From Eupeodes corollae (lineage: Eukaryota > Arthropoda > Insecta > Diptera > Syrphidae), in assembly GCF_945859685.1 (NCBI RefSeq), contig NC_079147.1, positions 305,100,485 to 305,164,484 on the forward strand: a stretch of DNA of 64,000 nucleotides, written 5' to 3'. The position numbers and the translations under genes were made by a program. The first letter of the stretch is position 1; every line of letters starts with the position of its first letter. The notes under the pieces are model-generated. The model saw only the letters and a list, made by a program, of their open reading frames with translations, made no database searches and had not been told where the DNA came from. This document shows, in pieces, positions 38,018 to 47,407 of this stretch.

Positions 38018-38665
38018 TGGCTGAATCACAAACACGCTTCAGCTTCGGCTTCACCTGACGTTTACAAGTTCAGCCATAGAAATTCAATGCATGCTATCAC
38101 AATGAAGGTTCGACCTCACGTTTCGTTTGACAATCGTGAGGAAAAGAACGTAATGTAACGTAATGTGACTCCAAACGGAAGCTCTAGTTCAATTATCTGA
38201 ACATTTGCTTTGTCTGACAACTGAACAGCTGTAAAAAAATGTTAACAAACAAACTATTTGCTCTTTGGAGGGATGAAATAATAGAAATGTCATTCAAGGC
38301 AACCTCGAAGCAGGCCCACCGTAATCGCCCAACTATAATAGACTTAACCGAAAGTAAGCTAATGTCAAAACCGAACGAAAAGTTATCAAAATTTATCGTC
38401 AAAACAAAAAGTAACCATAATGGATTCAAGTAACTTAAGCAAATTTGACATTTGCTTAAGCTCGAGCCATTTTAATGGCTCTTGCGTAATTGCGCAAAAG
38501 TTAGCGAAATTTAACGAAACTAAGCAGAACGTCTATTATGGTTAGTGACATTTAAGGCTGAGTATTGGTTCGTTCCCTTAAGCTGGCTTAAGCTTGGTTT
38601 AGTCTATTATAGTTGGGCCTTAACGCAGACGAAGCCGAAGCTGAAGCGTGTTTGTGATTCAGCCA
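38018..38665. mobile_element. PIF/Harbinger-like MITE, family D copy 2, with insertion
   Basis: Terminal repeats of about 35 bp begin TGGCTGAATCACAAACACGC on both ends and are nearly perfect. The right flank is TTA and the left TCA, consistent with a mutated TTA duplication. Most of the left half is about 85-90 percent alike to copy 1 (36081-36539) by eye. It is interrupted at 38325-38620 by a second element. Without that insertion the length is about 349 bp, so this copy has also lost internal sequence relative to copy 1. Confidence 0.8.
38325..38620. mobile_element. nested PIF/Harbinger-like MITE, family E
   Basis: A 296-bp element with terminal repeats sharing GCCCAACTATAATAGACT at both ends. 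It is flanked by TAA at 38322-38324 and 38621-38623. The related element at 36081-36539 has one TAA at the matching place (CAACGTAACGCAGACG), so the pre-insertion site is directly visible. The 3-bp TWA target supports a PIF/Harbinger origin. No open reading frame of transposase size. Confidence 0.82.
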
Positions 38666-41110
38666 TTAAGCTCTCAACTCAAATTTCAAAAAACTAGTTT
38701 TAAAAATGTCATCCTTTTAAGTTTGAGCTCTCAACTCAGTTTGTAAACAAAGAATTTGCCATTTGATTGAAAAAATACATACGTAAAATCAAGTCCTTGC
38801 TATAAAATGAAAATAACTGTGAAATATCGAACTTAACAATCAATTTAATCCTTTTGGAGTGTGTACTTTTGGTAGTTCTTAGTTCAAAAGTTGAAAGGCT
38901 TGAGGAAATACTTACAAGCAATTCCTTTTTAAATGTGTTTAAAGCAACTGATAACATAATTTCAAAAAGACTTAAAATCAAAGTTTTATTATACATATTC
39001 GACGAATTAAAATAAATCTTCTTGAATCATGCCGACCCTCAAACCTTTCTAAACTACTCAATTTACAATATTTTACATTTACAATCACTTTTATAAGTCC
39101 ATTCTGAATATACGTATATTCAAAGCTAAAGCCATCGCACCCTCTCGTTGTCCACAGAGATTAATTTTACACTTGAAAACCAATTTGTTTAATGCAAAAT
39201 TACACTCTATTTAACATTTTTCAAACTAATCTCTAAAACGAGGGTATGTTGGTTTGGTATTGTCGAAATTTCCACAGATGTGCCAAATGACACTTTTTCT
39301 CTCTTTCTTTCTTTTGTTCCGCTGCTATTGCGGACTTTTAAAAGTCTAATAATGTAAGAAAATATGTATTAAAAAAAATAAAATCGGTTCACCTTAATTC
39401 TTCTGCTTTGCCCTTAAAAGAGAGGGTGGAGATTAAAGTAAGAAGTATAAAATCAAGTAAATTGGTATATCAAAACCCTTATATCATTTTGTGTCTTTGA
39501 CATAAAAATTAATGTCAGGCCAAATAGGGTTGTGCAAAGAGGTTATATCCCACCATATACAGCTTTATGTATACCTACATCTAATCTACCTATACGTTAT
39601 AGGTAAACGGTATACGGAGTTAAGGGTACATCATCAGGGTAGCTACAGTTATATTCTCCATAGTATGAACTTATTAAATGGCAATCATTTATTCGTCTGA
39701 TCCGTGTGATTATTCTTGGGTGCGACGGCAATTAATTTGATTTCAAAAGAATAAAATAAACGAGCTTTTCTTATAAAGCGGAAGAAATGCTAAATGTTCA
39801 CCTTCCGCTTGACACAGTTCAAGTTTATTGTAAGGCGTTTAGTTTTATTCAAGTTCCCATCAGGTTCCAAGTTCCATATTTTCCTGGAGTTCCAGTGCTC
39901 TAGCTCAAACCCTAAATACAAGAATTTATGTGTAGAGGTATTGTCAGACTTCAATTAATCTTGAAATAAAATTCAACCGCAAACAATTTCAAGCACATTC
40001 GTTCGCTTATAAACTTAATATCGCATCCCTTTAATCGGTGTTAAGGCTGTGTGACGGGTAGATGGCAGTACGCTACCATATATAGGGCTTATTTTTCCTG
40101 ATGGTAATTTTCTTTGCACTTGATGGGAAATGCCAAGCTCTTCGTTCCTCGTCATGAATGTCATGCACGACGAACTGATGATGATGATGATGATGACGAT
40201 AGTGATGGTGATGGTGATGGGGATGATGATGGGGGAGGTAAAATGTTTTTACTCCTTCATTATTGTCAAGGGATGGAACGGAAAAGAGTTTTCCTCCATA
40301 CTCGTATATGAACCTATAAAATACATTTGTTTATCTCACCCGATAGTTAAGTTGGTGGTTCGTTCTTTCGTTCGTTCTTCGTTCTGTGCTTTTTCGACGA
40401 CATCAAGGTGTGAACTACCAGGCATACCTATTCCATACCATGTGTGATGCCTGAGCTATGCATTACTATCCCCATTGCCATCCTTATTTCCATTTCCATC
40501 TCCATCAGCTGCCACCTTTTTTGTACTTAAAATGCAAAATATCTTTAGGGGAAAATTTGTAATTACAAGCAAGCGGAAAATTCTTTACAGTTACTTCTTC
40601 TGCTTCTTCTAGTCTCACTTACTAATTTTAGTTGATGGTTTCTTGTGTGTTAATTTCTATTAAAGCCTAGTGGGAATGCTGTTTGTAGTTTGTAATTTTG
40701 TACAAAAAGTTTTAAGCCAAAACAAAAAAAAAAACAAACGAAGGAAACGGAAATGAATTTATAAACTTCCGTTCTGTACCGTAGTTTACTTGAAAACTCA
40801 CATGTAAACAACCAATTTATAGTGTGGGAGGGTGCTTAATGTCTATTGATTTAATTTTGGAATCTCTTTGAGCAAAATGAACCAAGCTGTACACCAAATA
40901 TTCATATTCTTCAAGACTGACAGCTAGGTTGTTCATATGTAGCTTAAATATTCAAATTTAAGGAATATTGAACTTTATAAATCTGTTTATACCCTTGTTT
41001 TGTTGGAAAATCTATCCATAGTATAGTAGGATTTTACCCGAATAAGAAACACAATATCCGCAGAATGAATAACACCGATAAAAGTTAGAGTAGAATCTTA
41101 CGTTGCGTTA
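38666..41110. other. intronic sequence, nothing recognised
   Basis: AT-rich DNA with a GATGATGATG-type simple repeat at 40178-40235 that creates spurious acidic or Met-rich frames. No exon or element is supported. Confidence 0.5.
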
Positions 41111-41116
41111 GATGCC

Positions 41117-41785
41117 TTTTTTGACATTTACACGAGTCTCGAATGGATCTTATGTGATTTCTTTCTCGAATTTTGGTACCATTGATATTGCGTTTGTATC
41201 TTGATGGTTGTGTTCGTTGAGTGGTTGTGCATTTGGAATTATGTATGTGTTTTCCATTGGGGAAAAAATCAATCTGTTACTGTTGATATTATTTAGTTTT
41301 GTTAATGAAAATGGACTAACTTTGCTTATTTTGCAGGAGAAAACAATTAAATAAATCTTCATGGTGTTTTCACCGCACTAGAAGATTTAAAATTGATTAA
41401 GTTTGACAGCACTTTTCAAAATGCAAATGGTATTTCGATGTTTTACTATGGATGCGTTTTTGACATTTACACGAGTCTCGAATGGATCTTATGTGATTTC
41501 TTTCTCAAATGTTGGTACCATTGATATTGCGTTTGTATCTTGATGGATGTGTTCGTTGAGTGGTTGTGCATTTGGAATTATGTATGTGTTTTCCATTGGG
41601 GAAAAAATCAATCTGTTACTGTTGATATTATTTAGTATTGTTAATGAAAATGGACTAACTTTGCTTATTTTGCAGGAGAAAACAACTAAATAAATCTTCA
41701 TGGTGTTTTCACCGCATAAGAAGATTTAAAAATGATTAAGTTTGACAGCACTTTCTAAAAATGCAAATGGTATTTCGATGTTTCT
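41117..41785. repeat. 339-bp tandem duplication
   Basis: Two head-to-tail copies, about 41117-41456 and 41457-41785, start with TTGACATTTACACGAGTCTC and end near AAATGGTATTTCGATGTTT. They differ at only a handful of positions by eye, so the duplication is young compared with the other repeats here. Each copy contains the same 70-codon minus-strand frame, which is duplicated sequence and not a recognised protein. Confidence 0.9.
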
Positions 41786-42700
41786 TATGAAGTGCGAGTG
41801 AGATAGTTTGATTCGTGTTAAATGAAGAACTGAATAGTTCAGCAACATATAAGAATACACTATCTACTCCATGTGCAATTTTTGATTAAAACATTTTTTG
41901 TACAAAAACATGCAAATAAACAGACCATAATGTAGTTTTTCTGCACAGGTTTTTCTTCTCAAATTTGTACTCGATTCCGATCTCCGACGGGAATCGAGTC
42001 AAATCAAGCTCATTTCAACTCGATTCAAGTATATAAAGAATTGAGGCGATCTTCCAGTTTGCTTCAACTTCACATGTTAACGTAGTAGTCTACGAACAAA
42101 CCCCCTTCTTGAAGCAATTGTTAAATGAACTTTTTTTATAGAATTTCAATTTCCAGATGTTTTCTTACTAAGTTAAGTTATTTTTATTTTTGTAAAGTTA
42201 ATTTTAACATTTGGTTTTCACAAAACTTTCTTCTATTTGTGTGTTTTTTTTATTACTAGCCTGATAGATCTTCTTTCAGTTGTACCAATTTTTAAATAAA
42301 AAATCTGGCTACTACGGATAGTTTTGTTGGCAATTTCTCACTGTACTTTACATGGAATACCAAAAAAACGCACTTTTTTGAAGTAAGACATGATATTTTA
42401 AAGCAATAAATCACAATCACAATTTTTTTTAATTTGAAGTTTTTAAATTCACAGGCCAGTCATAATTAAAAGGTGATTCTTTTTAGAAAAACAAAATTCT
42501 CTTTTTGATGTTGGGCGCCACTTAAGGAAAAAGTTAATTTGAAAATAAAAGTAAATTTAACTTAATAAATCTGAAATTTTTTGCAACAAGAGCAATTATT
42601 CTAAAGAAACTTACGTCTTCAAGAAATTAAGGGTGTATCGCTCTTCTGTATACAAAAATTCAGCGTTAACATGTAATTTCAACGAATTTATGACATTCTG
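41786..42700. other. intronic sequence, nothing recognised
   Basis: No gene seen. One tRNA-Lys-like motif copy (TTGGGCGCCA) lies at 42511-42520 followed by CTTAAGGAAAAAG, like the copies at 4.2 and 4.7 kb. Confidence 0.5.
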
Positions 42701-43020
42701 TTCTGTTCTATTTTGTTCTTTAAATGTATCTATTTTTACCGTTATTTTAACGGACTATGCTCTAGTGAAATAGCCAGTTGCATTCCTTTCCTTAAACAAT
42801 TTAACCGTAATACCCGCGCTTCTAGGAATGCCTATCAGTTTACCCTTGAGCCCAACTTCGGCTGTACTATGAAGTACAGAGATTAATTTTTTAGCCGTAC
42901 TACGCGAATGTGGAACGACTTGCCACGCTCTATCTTTCCATGTTATTGCAATGTGCAGAAATTTAAAATTAATGTACACCGACACCTCCTATCCAACCCT
43001 TCCCTCTTTTCCTAATGCTC
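42700..43020 (+). pseudogene. jockey/CR1-like LINE, C-terminal remnant
   Basis: The + strand frame running through 42739-43014 reads FYRYFNGLCSSEIASC, then RNTRASRNAYQFTLE, then FFSRTTRMWNDLPRSIFP, then QKFKINVHRHLLSNP and a stop. This pattern (Arg-Thr-x-x-Trp-Asn-x-Leu-Pro followed by Phe-Pro and a basic helix) is typical of the extreme C-terminus of jockey/CR1-group non-LTR reverse transcriptases. A TAA stop lies inside, about 42887, just before FFSRT, so it is inactive. No upstream polymerase domain is present. The clade assignment is approximate. Confidence 0.72.
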
Positions 43021-45880
43021 ACACTGTGTCTTTGGCATATTAAAGGTATACAAAACCTTATTAATGTTCGTTTATTATAAAAAAAAATCTTTTCCTAAGA
43101 ACAACTTTCTGCCTTCGGTCTCACGTTGAGCGCCACTTACAGGAATTGCAAAGTCAAAAAAAAACATGATAAAAATAGATAACTTTCTGGAATGCCTCTT
43201 GAATAATATAACAACTAAAAATAAGCGCATTTTTTCCTAAGAACAAGTTTCTCTTTTATTATGGTCTCACGTTGGGCGCCACTTACAGAAACAGTGATTT
43301 TGAAAAGACATGATAAATGTGATAACCATCTGGAACACTCGAACTCTTGAACATAACACAATTGTTAACATAAATATCATCTAGCAGGAATGTTTTAAGT
43401 GAGGATACTTAAATATACCCAACGGGCTTAGTATACCTCCAGAGATCAACTTAATGATAAATGCAGGGAACTGCAATTTATATAGCTGTGTTTTTTTTAA
43501 GATTTTTTTCTCTATATTTACTTTAATTTTTTTTCTCAAAACTTAAGAAAACTTTTTTATAACTTTCGATTGCTCTTCAATTCTATTTCCATTTCCTGTT
43601 CAATCCAGAAAATAGAAAAATCCCTTTTGCACTTAATCTCAAGTCGCAGGAGCCGGGAGAGGGTGGCAAAGTTTTTAAAAGTTCAATGAAAATCCTTTTT
43701 TTTTCGTTATCCATATACATATAAATAAACACACACAAAGACACACGTTTTAGTTCATACCACAGATCAGATCAATTAACTTTTTCATTAAACTTTCGCA
43801 ATTATCGCCCCATTTGATCCTAATTGCGCAATATAATATCTGTCGGAGGCGAAGATAAGAGTATCTATGTGTGTGTGTATGTTGTCTAAGGTATCTATTC
43901 GACTATAGATTCAAATTCCCGATAGGGATAAATCATGTACACATAAATATATTTATATTTATATCCCTGCTACAGCTAGCTAAAGTTAATTGCTTAAATA
44001 TACAATTGATTAATTTATCTATATCTTTTTGCTACAATCTCTAAAGCGTCTTGAGAAAACTCCTTCAATTCAATCGATATAATGTAGGAAAGTACTTTTT
44101 TTTGGTCTTCTAACACGAAACTTTCTTAGCTTCAGAGCTAAAATTTTACAAGGCAAGTTAATAGGGGGATGAATGGGAAAAGGAGGGGATTTGATGATGG
44201 TGGATGATTGGGGTCTTTATCTTTCACTCGAATTTTTTTTTTGTTCTCTATTCGAGCGGCGCGGTGGGCGAGGTGGCAGCGTATATGTGAAATTGTGCGT
44301 TCCACTAACTTTTACACGTTTATCCAATAAAACCTGCCAGATCGTCCATACGTACTATATGAAGAACAAGAAGCTACCTACTCTCCATCTCCAGCCATCC
44401 TATACTCCTTTTTTTTTTGCAAATCCAACAAAATCTATATATCCCTGTGTCAAGATGATAGTGGCATCAAGGATGACTACTAGGTATACGAGGACGAGGA
44501 TGAGGACGACGACGATGGTGGCAGGCGTACCGTACATGTCATGTCTCTTATTCTCTAGTATATGGCAGCTTAAGAGCAGTGCCAGTGATGGTAGAACGTT
44601 GAATAGCAGGAGGCAGCCCTTCACTCAGGGCCTTTTTCTAGAAGTAAAAATCATGTGGAATGACTCAAAGACTGCTGCTCAGATAATGCAAAAATCATGT
44701 TCCATTATAACCTCAATGAACGCTGAACGCTGAACGCCATTGCCATCGCCATAGCCATTTGCCGTTCGCCATGCCATCTTCCCAATTTCGCACCGTTTGT
44801 CTATATTCCGTGCATTCATTGCTATTGCCGAACCGAAACCTAAACCGAAACCGAAAGCGCCCGGCCGTGCCACAACTACCCATCTATACCCATCTATCTA
44901 TACCACCCTTAGATTATTATATTGTCCTTTCAGCTGACATTTTTGTTTGTTCTTTTTTTTGTGAATAGCTACTTCCCTTGCGAAGCTTTTGCTATGCTTT
45001 GGCTTTCATCCTTCGTTCCAATCATCCTTTTAATAATAAGAAATTTTCTATAACTTTTTCAGGATTCTTATGTATATTTATATAAAAGTTTATATAGACA
45101 AGGACATACATGAATGCGCAACAATCCCGTATCCTTTATAGAATATTTATATAGACACAGCGCTCACCCTCCCTCCCTCTCTCTCTCTCGCTTTTATAAC
45201 ATTAGACGTATCAATGGTCGATTGAATCAGAGAGGATGAGCAATGATGTACAAAAAAAAAGAATCCTTTGGAGCGACGAAAAAAAAAAGGAATCTACAGG
45301 ACCTCGCTTTCTTGCTAGGCATCAAAAGCAGCAGCACCAGCCATCTATATAATACTTCGTTCTATACAAGCACTGCCAGCCATCCAGGAATGATGGTAAC
45401 GTTTCGTTATACCAAAGGATGTACACGTAATCGAATTATCATCAGTTAGGTAGGATAGTCCTTGATTGAATAGGACTTTGGGTGTAAATCCTGTATACAT
45501 TCGTTAATAAAATGTAATTTGACCGGAAGGTTGATGTATTAGAAGGGATTTTCTATGCGTCTCGTCGTCGTTCGGTCGGTATTCGACGAAGGACGAAAAG
45601 GGAGACTTTTTTGAATGAAGGGCCTTATGGAATTAAAAAATAAAAAAAAAAAACTGATTTCAAGAGACGAAATCCATCCGAACAAAAAAAGGGGTTCTTT
45701 AAGTCATGCGGAAATCAGTTTTCTTTTTTTATTTTGCAAATGCAAGTAATAATCCTGTCAGGTACACGATAAAAAGGATTTCGACAAAAATGATAGAATC
45801 ACTTGCAGTCTTAGTGAAGTTATTTTCATTGAATTTGTGTTACGTCATAAATAGATATCTATTTGACATGGTTGAAAAAC
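43021..45880. other. intronic sequence, mostly unrecognised
   Basis: Two tRNA-Lys-like motifs lie at 43126 (one mismatch) and 43272, each followed by CTTACAG. About 43795-43870 is a more complex patch with a perfect C/EBP-type palindrome ATTGCGCAAT near 43823. The 186-codon frame at 44173-44733 is compositionally odd and has no recognisable domain. No exon is supported. Confidence 0.45.
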
Positions 45881-45884
45881 GAAA

Positions 45885-46410
45885 GGATTTTCTGTCATAA
45901 AAATTAATCTGAAATGTCATTAAAAGGCTCCCTAAATATGGTTGAGTGGATCGGAAATATCTTTTTTTCGAAAATCTGATTAAATTTGAAACGAGAGGCA
46001 TCTATTACAATTTTTCTTTGCTTCAATTAACACTTTGAAAGCATAATTTATAAAATCTATTTGGTGTTAATCTGATACCTTTCTTTGAGCTTTTTTTGAT
46101 TTGAACCTAGTACAATTTTCTTTTAAGTTATATTCTGCCATAAAAATTAATCTTAAATTTCATCAAAATGTTTTCTAAGTATGGTTGAGTGGAGAGGACA
46201 CATCTTTTTAAAAAATCTGAATAAATTCGAAAACAGAGGCATCTATTACAATTTTTCTTTGATTTGATTAACACTCTGAAAGCATAATTTATAAAATGTA
46301 CTAGTTGTATATTTGATACCGTTCTTTGAACTTTTTCTTATTTGATTCTATTACAATTTTTGTTGAAAATTATATTCTGCCATAAAAATTAATCTAAAAT
46401 GTCATTAAAT
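45885..46410. repeat. 243-bp repeat just upstream of the TM exon
   Basis: CATAAAAATTAATCT occurs at about 45895, 46140 and 46381, marking two full units and one partial unit of about 243 bp. Shared blocks include ATGGTTGAGTGGA and GAGGCATCTATTACAATTT. The array ends about 140 nt before the 3' splice site at 46549. It shares the TCTATTACAAT word with the 26.7-28.4 kb repeat. Confidence 0.82.
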
Positions 46411-46549
46411 AGATTTGTCTGTTTTGGTTCTATTACATTTATCGTTTAAAATGGTATTCTGTTACAATAAAATAATTTTTTTTATATTTTGAAGTTAAAT
46501 GCAATCATTGGATTCTTAATAATTTTCTTTTCTTTTGTTTTTCTTTCAG

Positions 46550-46828
46550 ATATAAATAAAGGATCCCCAATAGACTATAAAAGTGGTTCGGCTTGTTCAA
46601 CGCCTACTAAAGAAACCTTAAAAGGTTACGAGCGCAGCGGTAATAGCTGCATGGGCCCCGTGTTACCCCCGCGAAGTGTTATGGGCGGAATACCATCCCA
46701 TCATCATCATTACTCTGCACCAATGAATTTTCGAAAGGACCTAGCTGCAAGGTGCTCTGCAAAGTGCATTGCAATTGTTTCAATATCAATTGTTGTGTCT
46801 TTGTTTGTTTTATTAATATTATTGACAG
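46550..46828 (+). CDS. Ten-m: Ten-m exon: membrane-proximal tail and TM helix
   Basis: The exon starts after a strong polypyrimidine tract and ttctttcag, and completes the codon begun by the exon ending at 4094 (A + AT = Asn). It encodes NINKGSPIDYKSGSACSTPT, a short His run, APMNFRKDLAARCSAKC and then a hydrophobic segment of about 22 residues (IAIVSISIVVSLFVLLILL, nucleotides about 46765-46828), the single transmembrane helix. No signal peptide is expected in a type II protein. Basic residues (RKD, R, K) precede the helix on the cytoplasmic side, consistent with a type II topology. The donor is G|gtttgt. The reading frame continues only 14 residues past the helix start of the intron before a stop, so retention would truncate the protein directly after the membrane. 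Confidence 0.9.
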
Positions 46829-46891
46829 GTTTGTTTGATTTATATAAATTTTTTGACGTTCACAAATAAACTAAAAAAAAAAATTGTACAG
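46829..46891 (+). other. 63-nt minimal intron
   Basis: This short intron (gtttgt...ttgtacag) separates the TM helix from the linker exon. The length is divisible by three, but an in-frame TAA (46867-46869) means a retained copy would give a tail-plus-TM protein with no ectodomain. An A-rich run precedes the acceptor instead of pyrimidines, a weak 3' splice site. Confidence 0.75.
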
Positions 46892-47176
46892 GCTTTGGTG
46901 TACTAGCTTGGTCGCCATCATCTCCATGTACAGTTCTAGTCGGCAATGAGGCATCCGAAGTAACGGCAGCCAAAAGCACAAATACAGATTTATCAAAATT
47001 GCACAATACGGCGCGAGCATCTAAATCCGGACAACCAATAACGGTAACAGCAGCAACGTCTTCGGCATCACCCTCGTCTTTCCAATCAACATCAGCGTCA
47101 GCGTTGGCTCCGTCATCTTCGGCGTCATCAACGTCATCGTCTTCGTCGTCATCACTGGTGAACAGCAATAACGGAG
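46892..47176 (+). CDS. Ten-m: Ten-m exon: juxtamembrane extracellular linker
   Basis: This 285-nt exon (phase 1 to phase 1) encodes the first extracellular stretch. It begins FGVLAWSPSSPC and continues with the conserved block VLVGNEASEVTAAKSTNTDL, followed by a low-complexity Ser/Ala/Thr linker ending SLVNSNNGG. The conserved block matches what I remember of Drosophila Ten-m and is the main reason for the symbol. The Ser-rich part (TCA/TCG/TCT repeats, nucleotides about 47057-47160) is probably flexible and O-glycosylated (inference). The donor is GGAG|gtaatt. From here the transcript can splice to the cassette at 47408 or directly to 51126; both continue in frame because the leftover base is G in each case. 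Confidence 0.9.
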
Positions 47177-47262
47177 GTAATTATTTCTTACACGTACAAT
47201 TTTTTTTTTTTTCAATATACATATATTTTTGCGTGTTTGTGTGTCTCTCTTTCTCTCTCTGG

Positions 47263-47269
47263 TACTAAC
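47263..47269 (+). promoter_or_regulatory. branch site TACTAAC of the cassette exon
   Basis: A perfect TACTAAC (branch A probably 47268) follows a CT-rich tract (47241-47260). No AG dinucleotide occurs between it and the AG at 47406-47407. This is a 139-nt AG exclusion zone, the pattern of a distant branch point typical of alternatively used 3' splice sites (established splicing knowledge). Confidence 0.6.
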
Positions 47270-47407
47270 AACACAACAAAAAAAAATACTTGAATGTTAA
47301 AACTTAAAAACCAAAAAATAAAAAACATAACACACTCATTCGAAAATCCATACAAAACATAAACACAAACTATTTAACTGATAAACACATATTTAACACG
47401 ATGATAG

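Noticed and set aside
40178..40235. Acidic/Met-rich frames
   Set aside because: Caused by a GAT simple repeat.
44173..44733. 186-codon + strand open frame, the longest in the giant intron
   Set aside because: Mixed low-complexity composition, no domain signature, overlapped by an antisense frame; consistent with chance in simple-sequence DNA.
47021..47215. Antisense frames over the Ser-rich linker and cassette exons
   Set aside because: Repeated TCN and GAY codons open several frames on both strands; none shows a domain.
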